64,000 nt of DNA from Struthio camelus (taxonomy: Eukaryota; Chordata; Aves; Struthioniformes; Struthionidae): NCBI RefSeq assembly GCF_040807025.1, contig NC_090943.1, positions 24,829,213-24,893,212 of the forward strand, given 5' to 3'. Position numbers and translations under genes: made by a program. Every line of letters begins with the position of its first letter. The stretch's first letter is position 1. Below the pieces are notes generated by a model. That model did not search any database. It had not been told where the DNA came from and saw only the letters and a program-made list of their open reading frames with translations. This document shows, in pieces, positions 1 to 14,139 of the stretch.

Positions 1-2003
1 CAGATTTTACAAAATTGTTGAATGCACTTGGCAGAACTCTTGCAGTGCTGTGATACCTGTCATCACTGAATTTAGAGTTTCTGGTGCAAAATAGATGGTT
101 TAGGAGATTAATAATGGCATGTGTGGCCTTACTGTGATAGGTCAGAAGTTTTAGTCCAGTTCAGATCAGCGGAGATTGAAAGCCAGTACTGTTGTGCGCT
201 TACATCGTGATTGAGGTGAAAGTAATTGGTGGTCTGAGTCTAGTGATTTAGGGACGAATGTCAATCTGACAGAAATTACAGGTGTTATAGGAGAGGCTAT
301 GGACAACCATGAATAAAGGAACAGCCTTTTCTCCACCAACTCTCTCCTCTTTCTCTGTGCTTTATATGCTAAGGCCATAAGGGGATGATACCCTGCACCA
401 TTGGAGCTGATAATATAAATGCCTGGGCAGACTGGCAACCTTCCCCTACTCCCTAGTTGAATTCCCAAACCTTCTTTTTCTTTGGCTGCCTCTGTGGCTT
501 TTTTATATGGCCATCTTCAGAGTACTTATTTTCTCAATGCTTTCATCCCTCTGGAAGATACGCTTCTACTCCTCAGCTTATAGTGGTTCAAAGCAAATGG
601 TATGCTCCTGTGTCTGTGCTTTCATTCTGCCTCAGGCTGTTGGCTTCAGAACAGTGATGCTGTCCTTGACATCTGGGAAGAACATGGGTCAGAGTTGATG
701 CTATAGTAAGCATCATGCAGAATTACTTCTGGTTATTTCCTGTGTCTTCAGTTTGGCATCTGTCACAAATGCTGTATTTGTTTAAAATTTTTAGGAGTTT
801 TGTCTCCCCCCTTTTCCTGGTGATGTTTTAACTTTGGTGAGCTGACTGTCACTTAGAGATGTGGAATTTAGTAAAGGCCTTTCCTTGAGACTTAGTCACT
901 GTTAGGAGACAGCATAAAGTTTTTCATACTTTCCCACTGTTGCCTTGAATGTATGCATCCTAATGAACACTGGCACTGAATAGTGCCTATTTTCAGTGCC
1001 TTAGTTTTAGCAGGTGGACATACCACTGTTGTGCGGGGATGTGTTTTACAGGCAGTTTATGCTAATATAAGGCAACGGGTTTACAGAAGGGAAGGGATTC
1101 ACTGAGCTGCGCACCACTCTGTGCACCTTTCCCTGTGTGCAGACAAAGATGAGCCCCACAGCAGGATTAGCGGCTGCACAGCCACCACTGCCAGCGCAGA
1201 GGAGGTCACAGGACTGCTCCTTTTAGCATCAGTGCAGACCTGTGGGGGCTCAAGCCCCGAGTGAAACTGAAAGCTCAGTCTCTTCGATGTACAGCTCAAT
1301 ACCTATTCCTTTGTGCTCCAGATTGTCTCGATTTAAAACGGTACCTAAGCTTGGGGTTTCCCCCGTAGATACTCGTATACATCTTCCTTTTTTCTCTGTC
1401 ATTGATTCATTTGGTTAAATAGTTGAAGGGTTATAATATTTTATAAATCATGTTTTTGTCAACAAGTAACGTCCTTTGGCACACAGTTTAAGCATAAAGA
1501 ATGATGATTATTACCTTACATAGATTAAAAAAAAAAAGTTGCATATTATATTACTCCATTTAGCTTAGTGCCTTTCAGCGAAAGGCCAGTGGAAGTATAC
1601 CCTGCATTCTTACACATGGAACTATCATCCTCTGCAGTGCCACCACGTAGCTGGATGGGAGTTGGTTATAAAGTAGACTTATATAAATAAAGGCTTGTAA
1701 GGTGTTTGCCAGGATTATGGTTGCGATATTTGTGTGTATTAAGTTAAAGATGAATGAAGATGAGAAAGTACATGCTGGACATTTTTGTATTACTTTTTTC
1801 TTATCTTTAGAATTTTCCAAAGTTATTAAGTGAAAAGTACAGAAGTATATACAGCTTGGTTGTGGTGAATTTTGTAAGATAGGGAAGATTAATATCACCT
1901 TCCCTTGAGAAATATACCAGCCCATTACTGTGGTATTGAACCACATGGGTGTGTCTTAAACAGGAAAATATGTAGTCATAATATTCCTTCATTCTCTTGG
2001 TAG
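1..2003 (+). other. FAM171A1: FAM171A1 intron (partial), upstream of the first exon in the window
   Basis: This non-coding stretch ends at a splice acceptor (TTGGTAG, AG at 2002-2003). I looked for the preceding FAM171A1 exon, whose end should encode a Leu-Asp-Gly-Asn-Gly-Thr-like stretch, and did not find it, so the earlier exons lie to the left of the window. A GC-richer patch at about 1,080-1,290 has short ORFs on the minus strand that resemble no protein I know. No recognisable repeat was seen. Confidence 0.75.
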
Positions 2004-2180
2004 GTAACGGCACTAGGTATGACCTCACCCCTGTCACCGCGGTCAGTGTTCATCTTCTCAACAGTGATGGGACTCCAATCCCAGTGAATGGCCCCATCTA
2101 TGTAACAGTGCCTCTGCCAACAAACAGCAACTTGAAGCACAATGCACATGTTCCAGCATGGAGGTTTGACCAAAAATTTG
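2004..2180 (+). CDS. FAM171A1: FAM171A1 coding exon (probably exon 5 of 8), ectodomain
   Basis: This 177-bp exon encodes part of the extracellular domain of FAM171A1 (astroprincin), a type I membrane protein reported to influence cell shape and the actin cytoskeleton. The reading frame enters with the last two bases of a Gly codon (GT) and leaves with the first base of another Gly codon. It gives [18 protein letters not shown], then G-P-I-Y-V-T-V-P-L and A-W-R-F-D-Q-K-F-G. These runs match the human protein closely from memory (for example [15 protein letters not shown]). The Asn-Gly-Thr at the start is a potential N-glycosylation sequon. The boundaries are the acceptor TAG at 2001-2003 and the donor GTAGGT at 2181. 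The phases agree with the next exon at 16,617. Confidence 0.96.
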
Positions 2181-2494
2181 GTAGGTAACGCATAACTGTG
2201 ATCCTCCTAGATGGCTTCTTTTGTCTGAAATTAATGTCTCACTGCATTTATGTCATACTAAGGTCTTCACTAGAGTCTGCAGAAATCTGTTTTCTTTTTA
2301 TGTCTAAAAGCAGAGAAGGCAATGAGTTTTATTAATCAAGCAGTATGGCTAGGTATATATACTTGAATAGCATTGTGTTCCACTTCTATATTTAAAAAAA
2401 AAAAAAAAAAAGTAAATGTGACATTTTGCAAATGTTAAATATTTTATGTTAAATCTAGTTGGAGATAATTTGATTTCACCCAGAGACTGAGAAA

Positions 2495-2690
2495 CGGTGA
2501 GACCTATCAGCTATGGCACTGAACTGGAAATCTGGAGAAGTGGGAACTAGTCTTGTCTTTGCCACCAGTCAGCTGTCTGACCTTTGGTCCATCTCATGTC
2601 TCTGTGGCTCAGTTTTCTGACTCTCATTTAGGAAACATAATGGTAACTTTTGTGTGAATGACTTTGAGATTGACTGATGCTGTCAGGAAG
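2495..2690 (+). repeat. MIR-like SINE relic
   Basis: The order of diverged phrases fits the mammalian/amniote MIR (CORE-SINE) consensus in sense orientation. It has a stretch like 'ctggaaatctggagaa', then a 'ctttgccacc' box, 'agctgtctgacctttgg', 'tctctgtggctcagttttctga' (shortened here to its recognisable core) and an 'aaacataatggtaa' stretch. No target-site duplication is left, as expected for a very old copy. The ends are approximate. The identification rests on remembered consensus, not a database search. Confidence 0.6.
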
Positions 2691-3240
2691 GAAAGTACAT
2701 ACAGATTATTACAAACAAAAAACAAAACAAAACAAGCAAAATTCATGAAACATTTGAAAGGATGGAAGCCTTTATCAACATAATCTGTTAAATGTGCTCA
2801 GTTTTTTAAAACCGCAGGGTGAACTTTGCTATTGTGAACAAGAACACAGAAGTCTCCAGAAATTTGTGCTTTTGGCCCTCCTATTTTTTTTTTTTTTCAT
2901 TGCTTGCTGGTATGCCATGCTGACTTTCTTTATACCTTCAAAGTGTAAAGGATTAAGGAGTACGTAAGCCTTGCCCTAGTCTTCAGAAAAGGGGTGATTC
3001 CACTTCACCTATTCCACTGTGCCCTCTGAAGTATAATAGTAGGTGGTTATTAAGAAAAAGAAGACAAGGAAAGAAGAATGGAACATGAGAAGCGCAGAGG
3101 CTGCGAGGAAGAGAGAAGAACAAGGAGTCAGAAATGTTGATCTGTCTACAGGGGTTTTGTCCCTGCAAGGCAAAAGTTTTCAGGCAGTTTATGATCACAT
3201 CCAGAAGTAGAAAAACTAGTGTGAAACCACTGTGTATGAT

Positions 3241-3253
3241 GGGGGGGGGGGGG
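3241..3253 (+). repeat. Poly-G run
   Basis: Thirteen consecutive G residues are followed by an A/G-rich purine stretch to about 3,290. This is a simple mononucleotide repeat that could contribute to a G-quadruplex and would be error-prone in sequencing. Confidence 0.9.
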
Positions 3254-6200
3254 AAGCAGGGAAGAGAGAGGTGGAGGGGGAAATAACCTTTTTGCTTCCT
3301 TCCTGCCCCTTCTGAAAAAGGTGATGTTTCTTCAGGTAGCATTCATGATAAAGGATGCCATTGAATGTATTGGAGGGTAAAGCCATAGGAATTCTTTCTT
3401 TCATAAAGAATTATTTTGAATATAGTCCAGGACTGAATTGTAGAGAAAGAGTATGCTGAAAGGATTTAGAGTTTCCTTTAACTGTGGAAATGGCAATTTT
3501 CTAGTGGTGCCCCAACAGTAAGTTTCATTTGCATTCCTCCTGAAACGGGTTTTGATTCGTGATTCTAAAAACTGTTTTGTTTTCACTAGTTCAAAAAAAG
3601 ACTAGGAAGACTGGCTCACATTTACTTTTCCATAAGAAGCAGTCCATCCCTAATCCTTCCTGTCAGCTGCCTGTAGCCTGCCTCATTGCTGGCTACTCAG
3701 TTCCTCACTGCCAGTAAAATGTTTCTGATTTTGATTATGGCACTTTCTCATTTATGGCCAAATTTCTATGCCTCTGCAGCGGGGCCATAAAAGCGCTCTT
3801 AACTATGGAATATGATTTTCACTGTTGCATATAAAGAGCTAGTTACCCTGTTGAGTGTAGTATGTATTAGTATAGATCAATATGGGTTAATTATTTAGTG
3901 CTGCAGGCTTGACACTTTCAGTCTTGAGGCAGGTTCAGCCTTTTTGCTTCATGAGAAACTGCTGGAGCACTTGCGTTGTTGGAAGGGGAAAGCATAAGGA
4001 CTGCTACACAAATACGGTTTTTGTCAGGCCACTTAACTTCACAAAGCCATGGAAAGGAATGTATTGACGATGTTATGCTGAGGCTTCCAGCTCACACTTG
4101 AGCTGAAGTAAGCATCTTCCCGTGCAACTGAAGATGTTCAACAAAGATGCATTTGAGCCCTGACTGCAGCATGCCAATTCTAGCAGAATTTTGGCCGCAT
4201 CCCAACCAATTTAAGTAAGAACAGCCTAATCTAATAGATAGAGCAGCTACTCTCCCCTGTGCAGGCTGCAGTAGCACCCTAAAGGCTATCAAACTAGCCA
4301 TGTCTTGCTGCAACATGGTGGTACCCTGCCACCCCCACTATTCCTCTTGTGCTTAGGCTACGAAGGGAGGAGGACGCATGCTGGCTGTAGTGGCTTTGGC
4401 CTTTAAGAATTTCTTCCACGCTAGCTTCCTTAACTGGCAAACAAGTTGCTGTAATCCATTTGCACTACCAGATCTGTGCCTTGTCAGGATTGGCCCTCTA
4501 AACCCATTATTCTGATTTTCTCTTTCATTTCAGGAGCTGTTTTTTTTCAGTGCTAGTTGTGCTGTGATCTTCCCTTAATAGATTTTCAGTGTCTTTATTA
4601 TTTTCACAGTTGTATTTGAAAATGGAGTAAATGCCAGAGATGGAGAACCAGGAATGCATTACTAGGCAATAATGGTGTGCTTCTCTAACATATTAGCAGT
4701 ACAGTGGGCGCTTGTTCATGCAAACCATTGTTTTTGTTCAGAATACATGTGGTTTTCATCATTACACTATGAAGTATAATGTGCTCTAAAAGGCAGAAAT
4801 ACTTTTCACTTTTAGGAGAGGAAGTGGAGAAGGGACAGAAATACTAGAAATATGTTTTAATCCTTAGAATCTCATATGTTGTTCTGAGCACGTGATGCAC
4901 TAATGTAAACCCAGTGGCATCTGACTGGAAGCACAGAGGCTTTCATAGTTTCTACAGAAATTATGCATATTTGCATATTACAGCAGCCAAAAATAATTAA
5001 TGACTTTTTAGGATGTTTACCATAAACAATCTGTATCTTCAGTACCACAGTTTCTGTCCTGGAGAGAGGACTGGGGAGAGAAGGAGGAGAACCAGCATAA
5101 TGTAGTTAAGGCTGAGGGTGGCTTCATTGACACTGATGAAATAGCCAGAAAAAGCAGGCTGACATCAAAATGAGACAATCTGCTGCATCTATTGTATACT
5201 GATCCAAATAAGATGTTTCATTACAAAATAAACTTACTGCTTTGCATGTACAACAAGCAAATTAAAGCAGTAATACCTTTCTGAATAATTAATAAAATGA
5301 ACAGCAACTAGCTATGCCCTGGAGAAGTTTTAGGAAAAATGAATGTGCCCAACCCTGTTCTTACGTTGGAGATAAGTTCTGCCACTTTTCTCTGCTGCAG
5401 TCCTTAGTGTTGGTAATGATAAGCAACGATGCATTAACGTTATGGAGTCATTTACTCTAAAGTGCAACTTCATCATTTTGCGCTGTTGATGTGCCTCTAT
5501 CTGTGTCTCAGAGTTGGTAAAACCCTGGAAGAGCCTTTTTATGTGTATTATGATACACTTATGGTTTTGAACATAAAAGATATTTTGGATTATCATGTTA
5601 TAATCAAGATTGCTAACTATTTTGGGTTGTTTTTTTTTTTCTCCAAGCTTTATCTCATTTCCCTCAGAAGCTGAAGAGATTGAAAAACTTTTTTTTTCTT
5701 TATCCATAAACAGATGGTTGAGATCATGACTTCCTCCCTGTATATTTGCCTTGATGTCAGTAGGATTTACAGCAATATAATTAATCTCTCTATTCTTGGA
5801 CACCAAATTTCTGGCCAAGATTTATTTTCTAGCCTTGTCCTCTTCAGTCAAAAGTGCTGGAAATAAATACTACAGATCCTAGCAGAAATGCAACTTTGTA
5901 CCTTCTGTATCATTTCCAGCTCCCACCAGCTGGACTGAATAACATAGCACTTGTTCTGCTGTATTCTCCTCAGCCCCCATTTTAATTCTTTATACTTTAT
6001 GTTAAGATGCCTATTTTTCATATGATTCAGTGAGCAAAACTGTTAGACCAGTATTCTTCGTTTCAAGTTCTCAGTTTCATACCGCGCAGTATAGAAGCAT
6101 AATGTGGCATCTAGAGTTCTAGATTCATATCTAGAGCTGTATGTAGGTTTTTACCAAACTTATAGATAACAAAACATGCCAGAGTGTATAACATGGAATT

Positions 6201-7414
6201 TGGGAGTTACTCTTCAGTTAGTTCATTAATCCAGCAAATAACAGGCAAATACTTTCAACTCCATTTTCAACATTCTTTATCAAAGCACATAGGAGTGAAG
6301 GGGTTAAACCTCCACCCTTTCTCTCCTCACTCCTTAAAATATGTCACTTTTTGTGCATTAATGTATAAATTAAGCTAAACATGTCTCAGAATACTGTTTC
6401 TCTGTTCTTCATCTTCCCTAAACACTTGGGGTACATCTTGGACATGACCTTGTTGTCTTTAAATTAGTAGCTTCTTTGCAGAGGAGGATGTTTTCCCCAG
6501 TGATTATAATCTCAACCATGTATTAATGTAAAGTGATGGCAGAACACAGAAGAGTAGCTTGGGGAACTCTCTTTATAGCTTTATAAACAACAGCACTTTA
6601 TATACTCGTGCAGTGCTTGGTCAGTGCTTTCTGGCTGCATTTAATGCCGTAATAGATGTCTGAATACATTAGAAAATATGGTACTTTATTTTCTGGGTGA
6701 CAGCCTGCCCTCAGTGGATTAATTTCCATTTTTTTATTTTGGTTTGGTTTGGTTTTGTATGGTCAGGGTTTCCTACTTGTTTCTTCTTCACCAAAATGAA
6801 GACAATGTTTTCTGTGCTCCAGAGAAGCCATGAGGATATACTTATGTATAAACAGTATTGGTACTAACTGGAATATGGTTTTGCTGTATTTCATGTAGGC
6901 GATGTGATGCTCACTTTTTGTTCATAGTGCTTATAAGGAGAGAAGGACAACTGCTGTCAGACAGAAAATGTAAACAGGTTACTGTGCATCTAGCTTCCTA
7001 ATTTACTGCAAAGCATTTGTAAATAAGATGACCTGTAAAAGTGTCTGATCAAACTTCTCATGTGGTAGCAATGGTAATTCCACCAAAGAAAAGAATGGCT
7101 TATGTTTTCCTAGTGTCAAAAAAAATCCTTTTTATTGTGAATTTAGTTAACTTCTAGTTGCCACCACATTCATACAGGGCATGGCAGACAAAATAATTAC
7201 TTAACAGAAGAAAATTTGCATTCTGTTGCTTGAGTGGAATATCTGATACTATGTACGAGTACTTGTCTCTGAACTTGGGATAGATGGACTGCATTTGGAC
7301 TACATACAGCTGCTTATAGGATCAGAGCTTCAAGAACTTCTCAGTGGGTTTCACCGAGTTTATTATGTGTAAGAAATGTACAGAACTGTGTCACCTAAAT
7401 TGGCTTTCATATTC

Positions 7415-7505
7415 TCCTAAGTCCCAGCAAAGGATGCATTATTGTATGAAGCACAGAGCATATGTGCAAGAAAACACGTTCCCTGCCCCTAAAAGTTTGA
7501 ATTTC
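7415..7505. repeat. Ancient L3/MIR-type repeat fragment
   Basis: The stretch with 'ggatgcattattgtatgaagc', 'catatgtgcaagaaaac' and 'cgttccctgcccctaaaag' resembles the old amniote repeat whose copies read roughly 'cattgtgctaggcgctgtacaaacac...gtccctgccc'. A related fragment occurs at about 25,010-25,115. Only internal similarity and remembered consensus support this. Confidence 0.4.
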
Positions 7506-9351
7506 GTAAAAGCGATATAACCAGACCCAGAACGTTTGGTTCTAGATCAGATGTGCTAGTAATGCGGAGATCTATTTTGAAGTTGCCAGGAGAAAACCAA
7601 GCCTCCACAAAGCTCACAGTTACACTATTTCTGTAGTTTGCAAGCTCTTTGACAACTTCATTTTAACTTTCTTTTTTATCTCAACTGTCAAGGTTAAATT
7701 ATTCGTAGAAGATTGAATAGCACTGAGGAATAGAGATGCTTAACTAACTGAAAGAATTCTGTATTTTGTGTGTTGCCATAGAAATGGCAGCTACCAAACC
7801 TAGCTTTTTGTCATGTATGATGCCTACATAATAGGTGCAGATATAATTGCAGAGTAGTAGACAGATCTCAGCTTTGAAAGGAGAAGAAGCTCTTCCTCTG
7901 ATGCTTCACAGTGTAGCTCACTGAGGTACGTTCTTACTAACGTGATTCCTTTGGAGAGGTGTAGTGGATCACAGGAGGCGTTTGTGTTTGTTTATCAATA
8001 TGTACATTGTTTTTAAAACGGATGTTGTGGTTTTCAAATGTGTAAGCGCTGTCAGTGGATTCTCTGACCCTCTCCATCTTGTCCCTCATACACCATCTGA
8101 GTTGTGTGAGTGGTGACCATAGGAATTTGTGGCACAGCAGATGAGTTAAAACCATATGTGATATGGCATTATGTGGAGATTAGGAGGACATAGAAGGGAT
8201 CGAGTTGGTGCCAAAATGTAGTAATAATGTACAAATAATCTACCCTTTTGTGCCGAGGAAATAAAACTTGAACCAAATAACATAACTTCTGGGGACACTG
8301 ATTTTAGTAATGGACTATACATTGTATCCTATGAATGGCACTGTAGCTCCACCTACAAAAACCATATAGTAGAAGATGGAAAGAGATGGATGCTAGAATT
8401 CAGGAAGTGGAGGAAGGATTATTGTGTTTCTTAGGACTGCTGGAGTTGCAGAGGAATTGGAGGTGGTAGAAGTATGCAGAGAGCAGGAGGATGCATCACA
8501 TTAGCTCAGTGTAGGAGAAAGAGGGTCAGGTGTGAAGTGTCCGGGTGGGGTTGGAAGAAACTGAAGATGACGTGGGGCAGCCTTCCTCTGCAGCTTTGGG
8601 GTGATAGATCAAGTCACAGTGTGCTTGGTTTCCACTTCCAGCTCGAAAATAGTAACTGAGTGTGAGTGTGATAGAAGGCTGAATAAAGTAAAAGGCACAG
8701 TGTTTTGAATTTTTTCAAGGCTTTTATTTATTTATTACTTGTTCTAGCAATTTTTGTCAGTAGCTGACAATGTGATTAATAACGTGATAAAGGGAGTATT
8801 AAAGGCAGTATCTTTTATGTACACCCGTGACCAGGAATAGTGGAGCAGCAAGCCTAACTAAGCTTTCCCATTTGAAATATAATTACTGGTTTATGTATGG
8901 AAGTAATTTTCCTTAATAAGTCTCTTCTGTTCTGGCATTCGGGAAGGAAGTGCTGAGGGAACCAAAACATTGCAAGCAATTCTCTCCACAATGTGCCCTG
9001 CCTTTTGCCCAGACATCGTTAAAATTATTAAATAATGAAAATCGAGATGTTCTTTTGTTAAATATTTGGCAGATGATTTAAGGGGAAAAGAAATGAGTAG
9101 AGGTAACAAAGAAAATCTACCAAGCTTCTCCGACATTAGTAATAAATTGAAGTGTTAGATTTGTTTCTTGCAAAAATCTTTTAGATATCATGTTAAAAGT
9201 GTGAGTTTTCCTTACAGGACACCAAATAATGATGGTACTGCTAAACCAGTGGTAGAGTTTAACCGTGGAAGGCTTGTGGAACAAATACTGTAAGAGTGGA
9301 AGAATAATGAAGGCATGAGCTCAGAGCAAGGACTTTTTTTTTTTTTTTGAT

Positions 9352-9364
9352 GTTGCTTAGCAAC
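9352..9364. promoter_or_regulatory. X-box-like palindrome (possible RFX site)
   Basis: GTTGCTTAGCAAC is a perfect 6-bp inverted repeat around a single T. It resembles the RFX-factor X-box (half sites GTTGCY and RGCAAC). It follows a T run in the large FAM171A1 intron. Only the motif is seen; binding is inferred, and the half-site spacing is one base shorter than the commonest X-box. Confidence 0.3.
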
Positions 9365-10609
9365 GCCAAAAACAAAATTGTAATATTGACTTAAATGCTA
9401 AGAATTTTTAAACCTCTGTGTATTAGGGGGTGATGAGCAGAGGAAAATAATGTCTACTGATAGTCAAGAAGGAATTTTTCAACTTCCTATTTCCGTGGCT
9501 CTAAACTTTTTAGAAAATAAACACAAGTAAAACCAAAAACCCATCCTTCTGGAGTAAAACGTGGATGCTGATGAAGATTAGAGGTGATTTTCTGTTGGAA
9601 AGAAAAATCTAGTAAGCAGATTTCAGTAGCAAGAATGAAAAGCTACAATTTATGTATGCCAAGACATACTTGAAGAGGATGTTTTCACAAACTTGCCCTT
9701 CATTAACTCTCTGTAAGAACATGGCCGTTTGAATTGTCTAAATCAATTACTGTTAGAAACACTGTTAGTGTATTCTGAATAGCCTTTGCTGTCCCACAGT
9801 CTGATAATAACCTGCCTCGTTCCTTTTGACACATATATCTCCATTTAACTGTGAATCTTTGCTGAAGCAGTGCAATCCAAGACATCATAGGCATCATAGA
9901 AGAGGTGTGCTGAAGGAAAGCCACTTCTCATTAAGAAATGTTTATTTAAATATATATACTATTAAATAGTAGTGTTAAAAGTATCTTTCTTTTCTTTCCA
10001 AAACTCTTTTGTTCAGGGAAGATAATCTTGTGAATAAAAATAAATTCATATAATGGGATTATGCTTAATTTGCTCTCAGGCTAATTGAATCCTCTTATTT
10101 GTCAAACATATTGGAACCAAATTATTTTTGCTGTAAATAGCACAATTTTGTTTCGCTGCTCAGTGGCTTTCAGTGTGATCCTATCACCAGTTGTTAAAAA
10201 GAAAGAAATTAAGAAGCAAATGATATTTTATCAATAGAGCCGTTTCCTACCAGAAGCTCATATGTAAAAGTAATTTGTAGGGGAAAAAACAGCTATCATA
10301 AATTTAAATGCCTGTGTTATTTAGACTTGAGGACTGTTCTTAGAGGAAGTTGCTAGCTACAGCACACGCTTCTGACAGTCATTTACCAGAGTAGCTTTGA
10401 TCAGTGGCAAGAGTAGTACACCGTCCAAGTAAGCAGAAGGCAGTGAGGCTCCGAAATGGTCAGCTTAGAAAGTTTAACATGAAGTACGCAATCGTACACG
10501 TTCTCCCAGAGGGTGAGGTCTGTGCTTGGGTGCTGATGTGCAGGTTCCCTCTGAAGTCAGTACACACGGCTAAGAGTGGCATTCGTTTATTCTTGACTTT
10601 AATAGGAGT

Positions 10610-10720
10610 CACATGTGTCTGTCTAGAGCAGATGGCCTTGTTCTGCCCAAAGTAAGCGCAGTCCTGCGTCGCGTAAGCCAATAGGAAGTTTGCCCTTGAC
10701 TTCGGTGGGAGCAGTGTGGG
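10610..10720. repeat. Possible ancient amniote interspersed repeat
   Basis: The segment with 'cttgttctgcccaaagtaag' and 'ccttgacttcggtgggag' resembles phrases common in old reptile and bird interspersed repeats ('...gacttcaatgggagcagg...'). The family cannot be assigned by eye and the limits are loose. Confidence 0.25.
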
Positions 10721-13700
10721 ATTGTCAGCAGGCGTGGTCACGCACACGGAAACCAGAGGGGCTTATGTTTCCCTGCATTTCGCTGCAGATTAAGCTAAAG
10801 TAAGAAGATCTAGCTTTATATGAAAGTGATGTCTTATTCAGAGGCATCATGCATCTAGACTACAAAAGCAGATCCATTCTTGCCATCTGGACCCAGCAAG
10901 CTGTCACACTGAACGGTGTCTTTTGAAGTCAATACAACAGCTCTTTTACGGGCAGACTGGCCATACGTGCAACACGTTGTTTGTGTAGGGAAATAGTCTA
11001 GAACAGCTTTTCTGTAATGGCTTTTCTGCAATAGTCACCCGTCTGGAGCCTCTCCTTGCTGAAAGTACCATTTTTCAATCTGATTTGGAAGTAAGTTAAA
11101 TTAAATCACAAAAATAGCTCTTCTAGCGCAGAATGTGTGTTGAAATGGAGATTTTTGCTGCTCAGACTCACTCATCAAAATCTCTTCTTGCTCCCCTTGG
11201 CAAGTCCTAAAAGCTGCCTGAGATAAATAAGCATTCTCATCAGAAACAAAGTTATGGTAAAGTATTAAGATGCTTCTCTCTAGCAGACTGCTCTGCTGCA
11301 GTCTTCAATTTGTTTCTGGTATTTGGGTATTTTTCAGTCAGTTGAAGCTGAGCTTTCTTTATATGATTACTTTTTGATTTGTATTTCTATTAAAGTACTC
11401 TGATTTTTATATACTTTGCAGTGTTAATAATAGTTGCTTTCTTATCTTCCTTTTAAGTTAAGTGTGTAAAGGAGGGCTGGGCAGCTGTTTAAAAAATTTT
11501 CCAAGAAGATATTTGTTAAATGATACCATTCATTCCAAAAAAATCAGTACCACTAAATATATTTTGGTCAGGAAAGAGTTAAACTCCTAGGTTCTCCCCC
11601 CACCATGAGTTTGAGCCAAAAGCCAGCTCCCCGACTTGAATCCTGGATCAGCATGTTGGCTTCACTGAGCAGTAATAGAGGAAAAAGAGGAAGAAAAATG
11701 TAAAAATGATCTATAAGCAAGAATGTCTCTATATATAGAAGTTTTCCATGAAGCACCAGACACTCTTTATGAATTGATGGCAAATTGGCCCAAATAATAC
11801 GGTGCTGACAAACTATACTGAACTTGCTGCTTCTGCTCCAAAGATGCAGTGGCGTGTTTTCTCTGGAACTATAGAACCCATCTTAAATAAAAACGATGGG
11901 TTCCAGTTCATCCAAACATTGGTATGGCTTTTTGTTTATACTCTTGTTTATTTTTTGTTACTTAACAATTGTTGCACACCATGTAAAACTTGGTAAACAG
12001 TGAAGCTTGTTGGTTGTGCTGACTTGTGGGAGAAAGGAAGTAGATGGGTAGAGGATGTTTGGATAATAATGAATTAAATTATCCTGACACTTAGCCATGC
12101 TGGGAGGTAAGACCTCCCTTCCCTCCTGAGTCCTTCTGCTTGGTTCTCCTGCAACTGTAATCCTGCCTGTGCAGAAGAAATCAGGACTGCTTGCCCTTAT
12201 GCCATTTGCAAGCTAGTGGATAGGAAAGGGCAGGAAGCGGAAGGAGACCTTTACTTACTCCCCCTCAGCCTCCAGCCTTGTTCACAAGAGCAAATGTGTG
12301 GGGACACAGAGGGTAGTGAGCTGCACCTTCGGAAAAGGAAAGCGTCTTTCATCCTGTTGCAGGGAAGAATCTGGGATGGGGTAGGAAATCCATTCCCAAA
12401 GCCGCACAGCTGTGCATTTCTGCCTACTCAAGGTAGTTTGAAAGGCTAGGAGGATAGCTAGTGAGTGCAATGTGACTGTTTTTTGTTTGGTGGAAGGTCT
12501 GGCATTAGTTAATTATTGCAAGGTATTGCCCATAGGAAGCTATAAGAACACTCCTTAGTGTTTAATAGTAGTTAAAAAGTGACCAAAATATTAGAATGTA
12601 TAAAGGATGAAACAGAAGAGAAAGGGAAATGCTCTGATGGACCAAAAAGGCACGTCAGTTCCCCATAATGCCTGTTGGCTTTGGCTATTTGATCTCAGGA
12701 GAAACAATGCAGGACTTTGTGCTTCAACTGTTCCCACTCAAACCCGATTTGCTGCTGTTGTGAAGGATGGAGTTCTCCATTTTCTCCCACCATCTGGGGG
12801 GATACTCTGTTTTGTCAGTGAACTTTAAGAGACCGCAGAAATAAAAGCGGAGAGATTTTCAGCGGACTCTTGGACCAAGAAGGAGTCAAAAAAGGTTCTC
12901 AGATTGTTTACCCGTGGTTCTCAGGAACCCACGCTTGGCATTGTCCTGGTGAAGCAACTTGTGTTCTTTGTGAGCACAAAGCCATTTAAAAAGCAATTCT
13001 TCTGTAGCTGTCATCACATACTAATGTGTGGGGTATGGACTTTTTCATACTTAACAGAGAAGCATTGTAAGTCTTGTCTGATGATGTCCAGTACCAGATA
13101 TATTGTCTGGTATGTTTTTAAAACTCTTAACTGTCCGTTACAGAGACGGGGAATACCATTTTTCCCTATTGTTAACACCGACCAATAATAAAGTTTCTGG
13201 ATTTTATCCAGTGGCTAGCAAAAATGGGTGAACTAAACGAACGGAAGACAAGCACGAAGCCTTACTGACCTTCTGCAGTAGACTATTGTTGCTTCCATTG
13301 CAAATACAGGGATTTCTTTTGTTGGCAAAATATGAGCAATCTGAGCTGCTGCTTATTTGGCAGGATGGCAGCTGAGCTCTGCTCACAGCGATAAGAGTGC
13401 AGCCTCTGTTAGCTTCTTGATCGCGGCATTATGCAAGCACAGTATTATTGAGCAAAAGGCTTTTGAAGAGGCATTACAAGGATTCTGTTCATTAGAATGC
13501 AATGCAAAGTGAATAAAGCAAGCTGGACACAAGTTCCCCCTAGTGAAGAAATCAATAATAACTTCTGCTCAAAGAGGTAACTACACAAAATAGACTACAA
13601 AGATAATGAACTTTGCTACGTTACATACTTATGTGTTCTCTGTGTACGTGTGGGTGCATGCGTGTGTGAATTCAAGGGCTTAAGAGACTGTAAAGGAGGC

Positions 13701-14139
13701 ATGACGAATTCATCACCCAAACCCTTCCATTCTTTTTTTTTTTTTTAAAAACTGCGTTTTTACATCTCTGTCCGTCTTAAAGTTCTGTTTCACACAGCTG
13801 TATATTTAAATAGTTGATGTATAATCTGAATATAATCTGTTTGTCTGAAGCAGCTGTTTTCTCAGGCCTAGCACCTGGGTCTAGATTACTTGCTCCACAG
13901 ATCTTGCAGAAGAAAATTGTGATGTTTAGGCTTAAAGGAGTTTTCTCATCACATGGCAATGTAATCACAACGTAGAACAGAAGCAGTCTGTGACACTATG
14001 AACTATTTTTTCAGCTTGTGACTTGGGGCTGTTGGAATGACACAATCCTCAGAAGTGCATTGGCAAAAAAATCTGAAGGGAAAGTGGCTGTCTTTGGAAA
14101 AGAAAATGAATCTCTTTTTCCTAGTTTTTGCAAAAACTT

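Noticed and set aside
12607..12828. 73-codon ORF in the FAM171A1 intron with protein-like composition
   Set aside because: No recognisable family, no splice-site pattern around it, and a length easily reached by chance.
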